Shown: positions 23,022 through 32,888, counted from the first letter of the stretch. The stretch is DNA of 64,000 bases from Granulosicoccus sp045106475 (GCA_045106475.1 JBGCEO010000050.1:1-64000); one strand, 5' to 3'. Program-made: numbers and translations. The notes: generated by a model from the letters alone, not told the origin.

Positions 23022-25666
23022 GCGCTTTGCCCCAATGGATATTCAACCGTGGTGTTTTGCGCGTCGTTCAAAAGATCAGCAAGTACACTCGCCGCTTTGT
23101 TGATCACCATATCATCGGTGGTAGTGCGCGCATCAGTCCAGTCATTGCTTTCATCAACCCGGTGAAGCTTGCACCCGTTAAGATCATCCTGATTCAATGA
23201 CGACAATACGCTCACAAGCAACTGAGCACTCTGGTTCCAATCATGTTCAATTAGATTGACAGAAAAATTTTCTTCTGCAATCTCAGCCATGAGTGAAGGC
23301 GTCAGTTCCAGTCCGGCAAACTCTCTGTTCTCACCCGCTGTACGTTTGCGACGATATAAAAAGCGAAAGGTATCTTTGAGAATGCCGTCATGCAACGCTT
23401 CCATCTCCTGCAGCCAGGCATGACCAGACGCCACAGGGTCCCAATAGTAACGACAGGCAACAGGTAAGCTGGCTGTTGGCACTCTGGATGCGATCAATGC
23501 GCCTAATCGTACAGCCACCATGTCGATGCGATCGACGTACCCGGCTAAGTGCTCGGCTGCATCGTGCACGTCATCGACCCAATGCTGCAAGCTATCAAGT
23601 TCAACCGCGCTGCCACTGGAGTTTGCGGTTCCGTGCCAGTCAAAACGCATCAGTGTATAACCTTGCCGGGACAGGTTCTGCATCAGGTTTCTAAAGGGAC
23701 GTTGTACACGGCGCTGTTCATTGCCAACAGGTGGAACTAATAGAATACCTCGACCGTTGTCGTTATCTTTCGCCGGGCGTTGAAGCACTGTATATATCTG
23801 ACGTTGACGACTGTTGATAAACGCCGGAACTGCTGCGGGTACACGTCGGGGTACCGACTTGCCTTCCATGTGCCCTGCTAGTAAAGCAATCGTATCAAGG
23901 AAGAAAAAATCGCGAGTCGACACCGTAAAATCAAGATCTTTCTGAATGCGTGCGATCGCTCTGACCGCCATCAAAGAATCGCCACCGAGACTGATAAAAC
24001 TATCATCAACACTAACATCGGGGAGCGAAAGAATATTGCACCAGATCTCGCTCAGTTGACGCTCTGTTTCTGATCGGGCAGCCTGGCTTGGCGCACTCCT
24101 CGCACGTTCAGCACGTTCAGCTGATGGCAGCGCGTCACGATCAATCTTGCCATTGATCGTTTTCGGCAAAGCCTCCATCAGCAGATAACGATGAGGCATC
24201 ATGTAGGCCGGTAGTTGCCCACTCAGGAATTGGGCAATATCGCTAATGTCTATGGAACCAGCAGCACAGGCAATGTAGGCAACCAGCTGAGTACTTCCAT
24301 TGAGCGGCACAGCAACAACCAACGCCTCCTTAACAGCGGCGTGGCTATTGATTGTATTTTCTATCTCTCCGGGCTCCACACGATAGCTGCCCACTTTTAT
24401 CTGATGATCAACTCGTCCGGCATAGTCGATGCTGCCATCATCCAGCCAACGTGCTAGGTCGCCTGTCTTATACATGCGGGCAGACTCACCGGGCGCAAAG
24501 GGATCAGGTAGAAAAACTGATTGGTTCAACTCAGGGCGATTAAGGTAGCCGTTTGCAAGGGCCCCTCCACCAATGTAGAGATCACCCGTGTCTCCGGCTT
24601 CTACCTGTTGTAAGTGCTCATCAAGGATATAAGCTGTATAACCGAGCAGCGGTTTTCCAATGGGTAGGGCTTTGCCCTGCCAGCCAGCTGGAGGCACAAA
24701 CACAGTGGCTGAAACGGTAGCTTCAGTGGGGCCATAGGCGTTAGCCCATAAAACCGGTTTTGAGACCAGAGATAACCAGCGATAATAATGCTCTGGCGAT
24801 ACCTTCTCTCCTGTTACCACCATCAGACGCAGGCAGGCAGGTACAGCTGATCCCGTGGAAAGCATGAGATCCACCCACTCGTGCCAGTAACCAGTGGCCA
24901 GATGCACCGCAGTTACAGAATAACGCTCAATAATGTCACTCAGTTCTATTTGTGCATCACTACGATCACCGGGTCGGACCACGACAGTACTGCCAATACA
25001 CAGGGGTGGGAAAATCTCCTCTATCGAAATATCAAAACTCAATGTAGAAAACTGAACCGTTCTGTCAGAGGCTGTCAACTCATAAGCGTCGATGTCTGCG
25101 TTGCAATAGCAAGCCAGCGACCCATGTGAAATTACAACCCCCTTGGGTTTGCCGGTCGAGCCGGAGGTATACATGACGTAGGCAAGATCAGCTGCGTTTG
25201 GCAGAGCAAGATCCGCGGATGAGTCAGCAGTCGAGGATGTTCCCTGGCACTCACCCTCCATTGACAGATATCGGGAAGTCCATTGCACTGCCTTGATATG
25301 ACCAACACCCAAGCGATCTAACTGTGATGATTGATTATCATCGGCCACAATGCCGGTGACCGATGCATCGTCGAGCATGTAGCGTATACGTTCATCAGGA
25401 AACGCCGTATCGATAGGGACAAAGGCTGCGCCGGATTTCATGACGGCAAGCATCGCAGCTATAGCCTGAATAGATCGCACACAAAAAAGAGCTACTCTGT
25501 CACCACGCTGGATACCCTGGTTAACGAGATCCAGCGCCATCACGCTGCTTACGTGATCGAGCTTCTCATAGGACCAAGCTCGCTGCTCATGAACCAATGC
25601 GATTGCGTCACCACGTTGCTCACATTGAAACCGAAATGCCGCAAGAAAGTTAGTGTAGCTACTCAT
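23018..25666 (-). CDS. NRPS-like protein: adenylation, PCP, C-terminal alpha/beta hydrolase-like domain
   Basis: The protein has about 882 residues. Residues 1 to about 510 form an amino-acid adenylation domain (A3 YTSGSTGKPKG, A5 NAYGPTE, A7 YKTGDLARW, A8 GRVDHQIKVGSYRVEPGEIE, A10 NGKIDRDAL). A PCP follows with its phosphopantetheine Ser in LGGDSLMAV. The last 260 residues look like an alpha/beta hydrolase (LLVPPVGNEQRR, LMRFDWHGTANSSG), but the expected nucleophile elbow reads VAVRLGALIAS without a serine, so this part may be inactive. There is no condensation domain. By hand alignment the A-domain keeps the Asp that binds an alpha-amino group. The ATG at 25666 is preferred over TTG at 25672. 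Confidence 0.85.
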   Translation of the reverse strand: MSSYTNFLAAFRFQCEQRGDAIALVHEQRAWSYEKLDHVSSVMALDLVNQGIQRGDRVALFCVRSIQAIAAMLAVMKSGAAFVPIDTAFPDERIRYMLDDASVTGIVADDNQSSQLDRLGVGHIKAVQWTSRYLSMEGECQGTSSTADSSADLALPNAADLAYVMYTSGSTGKPKGVVISHGSLACYCNADIDAYELTASDRTVQFSTLSFDISIEEIFPPLCIGSTVVVRPGDRSDAQIELSDIIERYSVTAVHLATGYWHEWVDLMLSTGSAVPACLRLMVVTGEKVSPEHYYRWLSLVSKPVLWANAYGPTEATVSATVFVPPAGWQGKALPIGKPLLGYTAYILDEHLQQVEAGDTGDLYIGGGALANGYLNRPELNQSVFLPDPFAPGESARMYKTGDLARWLDDGSIDYAGRVDHQIKVGSYRVEPGEIENTINSHAAVKEALVVAVPLNGSTQLVAYIACAAGSIDISDIAQFLSGQLPAYMMPHRYLLMEALPKTINGKIDRDALPSAERAERARSAPSQAARSETERQLSEIWCNILSLPDVSVDDSFISLGGDSLMAVRAIARIQKDLDFTVSTRDFFFLDTIALLAGHMEGKSVPRRVPAAVPAFINSRQRQIYTVLQRPAKDNDNGRGILLVPPVGNEQRRVQRPFRNLMQNLSRQGYTLMRFDWHGTANSSGSAVELDSLQHWVDDVHDAAEHLAGYVDRIDMVAVRLGALIASRVPTASLPVACRYYWDPVASGHAWLQEMEALHDGILKDTFRFLYRRKRTAGENREFAGLELTPSLMAEIAEENFSVNLIEHDWNQSAQLLVSVLSSLNQDDLNGCKLHRVDESNDWTDARTTTDDMVINKAASVLADLLNDAQNTTVEYPLGQSA

Positions 25667-25717
25667 GCTCAAGTCAGTCGCACCCAGGCACTTTGTCTAA
25701 ACCGACAATGACAGATC

Positions 25718-27001
25718 CTATCCACCAATCGATTGCAAGCCGGGCTCAATGCCAAATACAGGCAAGGTTTCACGGATGCTATTTTCCAGACACGCAAAAC
25801 CGTCTGCTAAAGTCTGTGCATCTATTGTTAGTGGTGCCAGAAACTTCAACACTTGATCGCGCGCGCCGGCGGTTTCGATTATCAAGCCGTTTTCAAAGCA
25901 GCGTTTCGCGATAGCACAGGCCAACTCACCATCAACCACATCCAGGCCAAGCATCATTCCTCTGCCCCTGACAGTCGAACCGGGGCAAAGGCGTGCCACA
26001 CGATCAAGCTCGGTTCGTGCGGCACTGCAGTTAGTCGCCAACATGCTTAAGAATTCTGTATCAGACCAATAATCAAGAAGCGCATTGGCAGCAACAAAGG
26101 CTAACTGATTACCTCTAAACGTACCCGTATGCTGAGCCGGTTCCCATATATCCAGAGAAGGTTTAATCAACAACAAGGACATTGGCAAACCACCACCAAT
26201 GGATTTGGAGACACACACGATATCAGGCACCACGCCGGATTCTTCGAAACTGAAAAACTTGCCTGTGCGACCATTGCCCGTTTGAATATCATCAATAATC
26301 AGGACTATATCCAGCTCATTGCATAAAGCTCTTATAGCTCTCAACCATTTATCACTGGCGACATTGATACCACCTTCGGCTTGCACGGTTTCCAGAATAA
26401 TGGCCGCAGGAAGCGGCGTACCGCTGCTTGTATCGGTTAATAGTTGTCGCAGCTGTAACGCCGTATTGGCTCCATCGCCAAAGTAGTTGTCATAGGGCAA
26501 CAAGCTGACATTGTTTCGGGCTCCGTAGTTATCATCATGAAAATGTTGATTTCCCGTTAGGGCTAAAGCGCCCAAACTGTGCCCATGATAAGCATTAGTG
26601 AAACCGATGATGTGGGTACGATTTTTAGCTTTTTTTGCAAGCTTAATAGCGGCTTCAACAGCATTGGCACCCGTTGGTCCAGTGAACTGTACTTTGTAGT
26701 CCAGCGCTCTGGGTTTGAGGATAATGGAATCAAACTTCTCAAGAAATTTTATTTTTACGTCAGTAGCTAAATCAAGCGCATGCATCAAGCCATCTGACTC
26801 CAGGTGACTAATTAAAGCTTGCTTGGCTCGGCGATCGTTATGGCCGTAGTTAAGCGCACCGGCTCCTGCAAAGAAGTCTATGAATTCCCGCCCGTTACTG
26901 TCGGTAATTCGCGCATTGAGCGCTGATTGAAATACCGCCGGAAACGCACGGCTGTAGCTTCTGACGTTTGATTCCAGGCGTTCAACAGAGTCTAGCCCCA
27001 T
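25718..27001 (-). CDS. Class III aminotransferase, EctB-like (diaminobutyrate--2-oxoglutarate transaminase family)
   Basis: The protein has about 427 residues. It resembles EctB from its start (LESNVRSYSRAFPAVF) through FFAGAGALNYGHND, FTGPTGANAVEAAIKLA, the PLP lysine in CVSKSIGGGLPMSL, and HTGTFRGNQLAF. EctB-type enzymes convert aspartate semialdehyde and glutamate to 2,4-diaminobutyrate. No ectA or ectC is present, so the product is probably not ectoine. It is encoded 51 bp upstream of the adenylation-PCP gene and may supply diaminobutyrate to it. The ATG at 27001, with GAGGG seven bases upstream, is preferred to the one at 27034. Confidence 0.85.
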   Translation of the reverse strand: MGLDSVERLESNVRSYSRAFPAVFQSALNARITDSNGREFIDFFAGAGALNYGHNDRRAKQALISHLESDGLMHALDLATDVKIKFLEKFDSIILKPRALDYKVQFTGPTGANAVEAAIKLAKKAKNRTHIIGFTNAYHGHSLGALALTGNQHFHDDNYGARNNVSLLPYDNYFGDGANTALQLRQLLTDTSSGTPLPAAIILETVQAEGGINVASDKWLRAIRALCNELDIVLIIDDIQTGNGRTGKFFSFEESGVVPDIVCVSKSIGGGLPMSLLLIKPSLDIWEPAQHTGTFRGNQLAFVAANALLDYWSDTEFLSMLATNCSAARTELDRVARLCPGSTVRGRGMMLGLDVVDGELACAIAKRCFENGLIIETAGARDQVLKFLAPLTIDAQTLADGFACLENSIRETLPVFGIEPGLQSIGG

Positions 27002-27203
27002 GCTCAAGCCCTCTTTGGATTTTGAACCATTCATAGCCGCTATTGTAGCGGTGAAGCAATTCGAATCTGCGCTATAAGATTCAGATAAGTGTAAATGTCC
27101 CGAATTTTAACCGAAGAAAATGAAAACTGTTATCTAGATCACTAATATCATTGAAAAATTTAGATTTTCACTACTATCACTTGCGCCTGTTTTAGAGGGC
27201 TTT

Positions 27204-28421
27204 TTATTCGAGAATCTCGATCAGGCGCTTCGCCATGGACTCGATTTGCGCTTTTGTTAGCTGCTGATGAACCGGCAAGGCCAGCAGAGACTGCTTCAAA
27301 CGCCTGGCTTCAGGGAAGGATTTCCATTCAATCGACTCAGACAGGTGTTGCCACCAGTTGAATGCTTCAATATCAAAGCTGGCCAGAGCCTCTACACAAC
27401 TGCCCGGGTTATCCACCTCCACTACAAAGTACAATGGACAACAGCCCTCGGGTAAGCGCGCTAGTAAGGGGCGGGCCCGATCACACTGCGCCAGACATGT
27501 GAGCCAGAGATCATGATGCTGCCTGCGCATAGCTATCACCTGCTTCGCATCATTGGCCAGCAGTGATCTTTGTGCCAGAGCTGAGCTCTTAATCGAATAT
27601 ACAGCTTCGGCTTCTTTGCCCTCTACATCGGGCGTTAACCACTGGCTTGAAGATATAAAACCACTAGCCTTGATAATCTTTATAGCTACAGCAGGAACTG
27701 CCCACAGAGCAATGGCCAGTTTGTTCAACCATGCCATCACTCCAGTGCGGGCTGAACAGCGAAGACCCTGTTGAACTGAGTAACAAAGACGATCCAACCT
27801 TGGCACCCAGTAGGGTGCATTCTGCGGCTGCTCAACACTGCCATCCAGTCCCCGGGTAGCAACCAGGATGCCTCCTTCTGTCAATGGCAGGGTTTTTCGG
27901 GGACTAAATATAGCGTAATCCCCGTAGCTACCCAGTGCCTTACCAGCATGAGTGCAGAACAAGGCATGAGCACAATCCTCGAGCAGTGCCACACCAGCCC
28001 TATTACAAAGTTCTGCCAATCTAGAGATGTTCGGCTGAGCCAGCCCTAGATAGTGTGTGACCAGCAGCAACTTGATATCCGGGCGCTGCGAAAGCTGAGA
28101 CTCAATTTGTTCGTGATCCACGCTCAAATCTGACTTGACGTCATAAAACAGTAGTTCGCAACCCAGACTTTCAAAGGGTCCAAGCTCGGCACCGCAACAA
28201 TAGGCCGGCAACAATACGACATCGCCTGCACCAAGCTGTTTGTCCAGTGCCGCCTGATAAATTGCAGCGCTGCCGTTATAGGTATGCCTGCAATGGGTCA
28301 GACCCAATTGCAAAGGATAAACATCCGATTCAGCATGGGCCACAAACAACCTGGACATGGACATTGCAGGTGTCATGGCTATGTGAGTAGAGCGAAAATA
28401 GTGCTGGATACGCGAGATCAC
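27204..28421 (-). CDS. DegT/DnrJ/EryC1/StrS-family aminotransferase-like protein
   Basis: The protein has about 405 residues. Fold-type I features fit the DegT family: GSAAIYQAALDKQLGAGDVVLLPAYCCGAEL, EDCAHALFCTHAGKALGSYGDYAIFSPRKTLPLTEGG with the PLP lysine in the SPRKTLPL segment. Such enzymes transfer amino groups to keto-sugars or other ketones in secondary metabolism. It lies 200 bp upstream of the EctB-like gene in the same direction, so it may belong to the cluster or have its own transcript. The start is uncertain (GTG at 28421 or ATG at 28376). Confidence 0.8.
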   Translation of the reverse strand: MISRIQHYFRSTHIAMTPAMSMSRLFVAHAESDVYPLQLGLTHCRHTYNGSAAIYQAALDKQLGAGDVVLLPAYCCGAELGPFESLGCELLFYDVKSDLSVDHEQIESQLSQRPDIKLLLVTHYLGLAQPNISRLAELCNRAGVALLEDCAHALFCTHAGKALGSYGDYAIFSPRKTLPLTEGGILVATRGLDGSVEQPQNAPYWVPRLDRLCYSVQQGLRCSARTGVMAWLNKLAIALWAVPAVAIKIIKASGFISSSQWLTPDVEGKEAEAVYSIKSSALAQRSLLANDAKQVIAMRRQHHDLWLTCLAQCDRARPLLARLPEGCCPLYFVVEVDNPGSCVEALASFDIEAFNWWQHLSESIEWKSFPEARRLKQSLLALPVHQQLTKAQIESMAKRLIEILE

Positions 28422-28522
28422 CGCTCAACCGCCGGTTTTTATCAACATAAAGTATACAAACCTCTCGGCTATTGCTCGAACAATACCGTAAACTATTCGC
28501 AACATTCGTATCGTTTTAAACT

Positions 28523-29446
28523 ATGAACCAGCCCTTGTTACAGATTAGCGATGAAGTGCAGTCCGCAATGGCCTGTGGTCAAGGGGTTGTGGCGCTTGAA
28601 AGCACAATCATTACACACGGCATGCCCTTCCCGCAAAACAGGGATACGGCACTGAGCGTAGAGCAAACGGTACGCAGCGGCGGAGCTGTGCCAGCAACTA
28701 TCGCTATTGTTAAGGGGCAGATTACAGTTGGCTTAAATGAAAGTCAGCTTGATGAACTTGCACAAACCAGCGATGCCATGAAGTTGTCCAGAGCCGACCT
28801 CGCTATGGCTCTGTCTCGCAAGGCTAACGGTTCTACGACCGTTGCAGCCACCATGATAATCGCCCATCTTGCTGGTATCAGACTCTTTGCGACAGGTGGT
28901 ATAGGTGGCGTGCATCAGGGTGCTGAATTAAGCTTTGATGTCTCAGCAGATTTGCAGGAACTATCCAGAACACCCGTGTCTGTTGTTTGTGCCGGCGCAA
29001 AGGCTATACTGGATCTACCCAAAACGCTTGAGGTACTAGAAACCTTGGGTGTGCCCGTATTGGCTTATCAGCAGGATAATTTACCTGCATTCTGGTCGAG
29101 GGACAGCGGTTTAAAAGCACCCTTAAGAGCTGACGCTATCAGCGATATCGTATCCTTTATGCAGGCACGAGAAGCCTTGCAGCTTAGCGGAGGCGTATTG
29201 ATTTGCAATCCCGTGCCTGTAAACGATGAAATACCTCGCGCAGAGATGGCAACCATCATTACGCAGGCTATTAATGAGTCAGTGCAATCGGGGGTTACAG
29301 CCAAGGCTGTTACACCCTGGCTGCTAAATAGAATCGTAGAGCTAAGTGATGGTAGAAGCCTTAAAACTAATCAGGCCTTAATCAATCACAATGCAAGTCT
29401 GGCAGCTGAACTGGCGGTTGCTATTGCAAACACAGAAAAGCCCTAA
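28523..29446 (+). CDS. psuG: Pseudouridine-5'-phosphate glycosidase
   Basis: The 307-residue protein matches the PsuG/IndA family: GQGVVALESTIITHGMPFPQN near the N-terminus, KLSRADLAMALSRKANGSTTVAATM, LFATGGIGGVHQGAE, AGAKAILDLPKTLEVLETLGVPV and AFWSRDSGL. The enzyme breaks the C-C glycosidic bond of pseudouridine 5'-phosphate to uracil and ribose 5-phosphate. The usual partner kinase (PsuK) is not adjacent. The gene is divergent from the DegT-like gene with about 100 bp between starts. The 240 bp after it shows only a weak GTGTTG/CAACAC dyad near 29500. Confidence 0.93.
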   Translation: MNQPLLQISDEVQSAMACGQGVVALESTIITHGMPFPQNRDTALSVEQTVRSGGAVPATIAIVKGQITVGLNESQLDELAQTSDAMKLSRADLAMALSRKANGSTTVAATMIIAHLAGIRLFATGGIGGVHQGAELSFDVSADLQELSRTPVSVVCAGAKAILDLPKTLEVLETLGVPVLAYQQDNLPAFWSRDSGLKAPLRADAISDIVSFMQAREALQLSGGVLICNPVPVNDEIPRAEMATIITQAINESVQSGVTAKAVTPWLLNRIVELSDGRSLKTNQALINHNASLAAELAVAIANTEKP

Positions 29447-29686
29447 GCAGCTAGACGTCATCGGCAGCACCCTCCACTACCATTAATCCCGCTGAAAAGT
29501 GTTGTGCTGACCAACACGCGCCTACCCCACTAGTGTTGGTATTAGAAAGATTTAGCTAAATGCAGTTATTTTAATGCCTTAAATACCGTGAGTTGCATAA
29601 TGATACTCACTATGAAATACTCCGTTTGCTGCTAAAGCCAAAGATCTTCCAACCCTATCAACCTAGATTGAGAATGTCTTAACCCT

Positions 29687-30073
29687 ATGATTACTCCAAG
29701 TTACGCCGCAGCACTCGCCCTTATTTTTCTGGTATTGAGTGCTCGCACAATACTGGTTCGGCGATCCATTGGGGTCGGGTTGGGCGATGGTAATAACAAG
29801 TCTCTGACAAAGGCGATTCGCGCGCACGGCAACTTCGCTGAGTATGTGCCAATCACGCTACTGCTATGCTATTTTCTGGAGGTTCTGCCAGGTGGCGTCT
29901 CATGGGTTGTTCATGTCAGTTGTGCAAGCTTGTTGGTGGGAAGAGTACTGCATGCAGCGGGGGTGAGTCGGCTCTCAGAAGATTTCAGATATCGCGTGGC
30001 TGGCACAGCGCTAACCTTGAGCGCACTGGGGCTAGCAGCAATTGGTGTGCTGTTTGTACAGATACTGAACTAA
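29687..30073 (+). CDS. MAPEG family membrane protein
   Basis: The 128-residue protein has four hydrophobic helices. It carries the MAPEG signature in the first half: SLTKAIRAHGNFAEYVPITLLLCYFLE, with the conserved RAxxNFxEY-type stretch. Eukaryotic members handle glutathione and eicosanoids; bacterial ones are poorly known and may be glutathione-linked. It is a single gene with its own upstream region and no clear ribosome-binding site. Confidence 0.88.
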   Translation: MITPSYAAALALIFLVLSARTILVRRSIGVGLGDGNNKSLTKAIRAHGNFAEYVPITLLLCYFLEVLPGGVSWVVHVSCASLLVGRVLHAAGVSRLSEDFRYRVAGTALTLSALGLAAIGVLFVQILN

Positions 30074-30230
30074 ACGCGGCCACGCCTGAATACGATCGTT
30101 GCAGTACCTGTGTTGCAGTACCTGACTGTTTTTTAGATGTCTTTAGAGAACAGTGGCTAGCGCATTAGCCTAAGTGAGGCGCTATATGATGTCGTAAGAT
30201 ATAGCATTGCTCTAGATTGACTGTAAACAC

Positions 30231-30974
30231 ATGACAACCAAAATCTCAGTAAATCTAAATGCCATAGCTCAACTCAGAAACCGAAGGGACCTGCCGTGGC
30301 CGGATGTGATCGGTATGGGTAGACTTGCTCTAGAGGCAGGTGCAACCGGGCTTACCGTTCACCCCAGACCGGATCAGCGCCACACACGTTTCACTGATGT
30401 TGGGGATTTGCGCCGGTTGATTACAGAAGAATTCCCCGATCGTGAATTCAACGTTGAGGGCTATCCCAGTGAAGACTTCCTGCAGCTGGTCGAACAACAC
30501 AAACCCGAACAGGTTACGCTGGTACCGGACGACCCCTCACAAGCTACGTCTGATCATGGCTGGGATTTTAAAAGCAATCACAATATGCTGGCTCCCATAG
30601 TTGAACGGCTGCATGAATCAAATATGCGAGTCTCACTATTTTGTGACCCTGACCAAACCCAGATAAGCTGGGCAAACAAAACTCACTGTGACCGGATTGA
30701 ACTGTACACAGGCCCCTATGCGGCGATGTACCACGACAAGCAGGCGCAATTGCAAGAACTCGAGAAGCTGGGACGTGCGGCTGATGACGCTCTTGCCAAA
30801 GGCCTGTCGATAAACGCCGGGCATGATTTGACAGTCGATAACCTCCCTGATCTTGTCCATCGTATTCCCGACTTACAGGAGGTGTCGGTGGGGCATGCCA
30901 TCACCGCAGATGCACTAATACATGGCCTAGCCGCCTCTGTTAAGCGATACCTAAAAGCAGTACAAACGGGTTGA
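30231..30974 (+). CDS. pdxJ: Pyridoxine 5'-phosphate synthase
   Basis: The 247-residue TIM-barrel protein matches PdxJ: SVNLNAIAQLRNRR, AGATGLTVHPRPDQRHTRFTDV, NVEGYPSEDF, VTLVPDD, FCDPDQTQI, RIELYTGPYA and GLSINAGHDLTVDNL with EVSVGHAITADAL at the end. It condenses 1-deoxyxylulose 5-phosphate with 3-amino-2-oxopropyl phosphate to make pyridoxine 5'-phosphate. The variant HPRPDxRH is one of the known PdxJ forms. In many gammaproteobacteria pdxJ follows recO; here it is a single gene. Its product, as PLP, is used by the several PLP enzymes nearby, though that need not mean linkage. Confidence 0.92.
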   Translation: MTTKISVNLNAIAQLRNRRDLPWPDVIGMGRLALEAGATGLTVHPRPDQRHTRFTDVGDLRRLITEEFPDREFNVEGYPSEDFLQLVEQHKPEQVTLVPDDPSQATSDHGWDFKSNHNMLAPIVERLHESNMRVSLFCDPDQTQISWANKTHCDRIELYTGPYAAMYHDKQAQLQELEKLGRAADDALAKGLSINAGHDLTVDNLPDLVHRIPDLQEVSVGHAITADALIHGLAASVKRYLKAVQTG

Positions 30975-31077
30975 TTAGCGTCGTTTCATAGCGTTCGAAT
31001 CAGCCATTTGACCGATATCAGCATCCACTTGAGTTGTATAGACTAAAACTCATTGTCCACCACACACTCTGCTTCGG

Positions 31078-32226
31078 ATGCAAAAGCTGTTTGAACTGTT
31101 CTGGAACGAACCCAGTGCACCAGATGCGCCTGGACCACTATGGCGCGATTGGATACTTGTTGGCTTTTTCGCTATCGCAGCGATGATAGAAGGAATAGTT
31201 TCGGAAGAAATCCTTTGGCCAACGCTGACCATCACGCTGACCATTGCACTAACACTGACTCTGCCATGGCGACGCACACAGCCGCTCTATATGATTGCAA
31301 TCGCCTTCGGTACTTCAGCGCTAGTGCAATCTGTCACCCTTGCCAAAGGTATTGAATGGAACGGACTCGATAGCAACCTGTTTGTTGTTATTTTTCCATA
31401 TGCGTTACTGCGATGGGGTTCAGGTCGCGAAGCGATACTCGGTGTGGCGATAGTTGCAATCTCTGTCACAATCGCGATGGCAGTGGAGCAGCATACCTGG
31501 CTTGAGGTTTTCGGAGCCAGTCTGTTTCTGCTCCTTCCCGCGACGCTCGGCGCTGCGGTACGCCACCAGGACGTTGCACAGCGACGAACCAATGATCAAG
31601 TACGGCTCAAAGAGCGCGAGCAACTGGCACGTGAGCTGCACGACACTGTGGCACATCATGTTTCGGCTATTGCAATCCAGGCACAAGCCGGCCAAGCACT
31701 CGCGGCGACACAACCACAGGCACCGGTAGAAATTCTCGGTATCATCGAGGAGGCAGCATCTCGAACACTCAACGAAATGCGTCATATTGTGTATATGCTG
31801 AGAGATGATGTTGAGCCCATCCAGACCCCGACAGCAAGACTGATTGATATCAAACGTCTCGCTACCGACAAAGCGTGCCCGTTAAACGTTAACATTAGCT
31901 TCTCAGGGGATTTGGAAAAGCTCAATACAGCTATCGAGTCAACTCTATTTAGGCTGACTCAAGAGGCCATTACGAACGCGGTGCGTCATGCACGTGCAGC
32001 TCGCCATGTGGATGTACAGGTTATGGGTGATCTGGAAAAAGTGGATTTAACCGTTGTTGATGATGGAGAACCCATCACTCACAATCGGCCTGCAGGGCTA
32101 GGTTTACGCGGTATGAAAGAACGCGTAGAACTTCTGGGAGGCAGCGTTAGCGCAGCTCCCGCCTCTTCAGGAGGATGGCTAGTCAAAGCAAGCATACCAA
32201 GGTTCAACTCCGGAAAAAGACTGTGA
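31078..32226 (+). CDS. NarL-type sensor histidine kinase
   Basis: The 382-residue protein starts with four or five membrane segments (about residues 25-160). A HisKA_3 domain follows with the phospho-acceptor His188 in ARELHDTVAHHVSAIA. The HATPase domain has an N-box in QEAITNAVRHARA and a G-box in GLGLRGMKERVELLGGS. No separate sensory domain is seen, so the signal may be sensed in the membrane. The stop overlaps the GTG start of the response-regulator gene (GTGA at 32223-32226), a cognate pair. Targets are unknown; the spondin and metal-related genes downstream are possible. Confidence 0.92.
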   Translation: MQKLFELFWNEPSAPDAPGPLWRDWILVGFFAIAAMIEGIVSEEILWPTLTITLTIALTLTLPWRRTQPLYMIAIAFGTSALVQSVTLAKGIEWNGLDSNLFVVIFPYALLRWGSGREAILGVAIVAISVTIAMAVEQHTWLEVFGASLFLLLPATLGAAVRHQDVAQRRTNDQVRLKEREQLARELHDTVAHHVSAIAIQAQAGQALAATQPQAPVEILGIIEEAASRTLNEMRHIVYMLRDDVEPIQTPTARLIDIKRLATDKACPLNVNISFSGDLEKLNTAIESTLFRLTQEAITNAVRHARAARHVDVQVMGDLEKVDLTVVDDGEPITHNRPAGLGLRGMKERVELLGGSVSAAPASSGGWLVKASIPRFNSGKRL

Positions 32227-32888
32227 GCATTCGCGTTCTAATTGCTGATGACCAGGATTTGGTTCGCACAGGCTTACGTTTGATTCTGAACTTGCAGCCA
32301 GACATCGAGGTGATCGGCGAAGCAGCTGATGGACAGCAGGCTGTTGAGTATGCGCAAGAATTACGACCCGATGTGTGCCTTTTTGACATTCGCATGCCCA
32401 AACTCGATGGCATCGAGGCCGTTCGTCAGTTAGCTGGTCCTGAGGTATCAGAACCACTGCCGATTGTCGTTATTACCACTTTCGATCAGGACGATTATGT
32501 TCATAAGGCATTGAGAGCGGGTGCTCGCGGATTTTTATTGAAAGATGCCGGCCCCGATCTGCTTGCTCAGGCAATTCGTGCTGCCGCCAGTGGTGAGGCG
32601 TTGATCGCACCCAGTATCACAGCACGTCTACTGTCCAAGTTTGCTGACCTGCCAGACCAGGTTTCACCTGCCACCCCGTCAGAGCCACTAACTGCACGCG
32701 AAGAGCAGGTGTTACTAACGGTTGCCAGAGGCAGAACCAATGCAGAAATTGCAGATGAATTGTTCATCAGTCTTAGCACCGTGAAAACCCATCTTGCCAG
32801 TTTGATGCAGAAACTGGGGGCACGAAACCGAGTTGAAATTGCGATGTGGGCACACGAAACCGGTCGCTTACGCACCGAAAATCTCTAA
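32223..32888 (+). CDS. NarL/FixJ-type response regulator
   Basis: The protein has 221 residues if started at the GTG at 32223. The receiver domain has the acidic pair IADDQD, the phospho-acceptor Asp55 in VCLFDIRMPK and the conserved Lys in FLLKDAG. A LuxR-type HTH follows at the C-terminus (LTAREEQVLLTVARGRTNAEIADELFISLSTVKTHLASLMQKLG). The GTG overlaps the kinase stop; a longer open frame from 32175 lies inside the kinase gene and would add a non-family extension. Confidence 0.93.
   Translation: MSIRVLIADDQDLVRTGLRLILNLQPDIEVIGEAADGQQAVEYAQELRPDVCLFDIRMPKLDGIEAVRQLAGPEVSEPLPIVVITTFDQDDYVHKALRAGARGFLLKDAGPDLLAQAIRAAASGEALIAPSITARLLSKFADLPDQVSPATPSEPLTAREEQVLLTVARGRTNAEIADELFISLSTVKTHLASLMQKLGARNRVEIAMWAHETGRLRTENL

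Noticed and set aside
25718..27001. Ectoine biosynthesis
   Set aside because: Only an EctB-like gene is present. No ectA or ectC is adjacent and the neighbours are an adenylation-PCP gene and a DegT-like gene.
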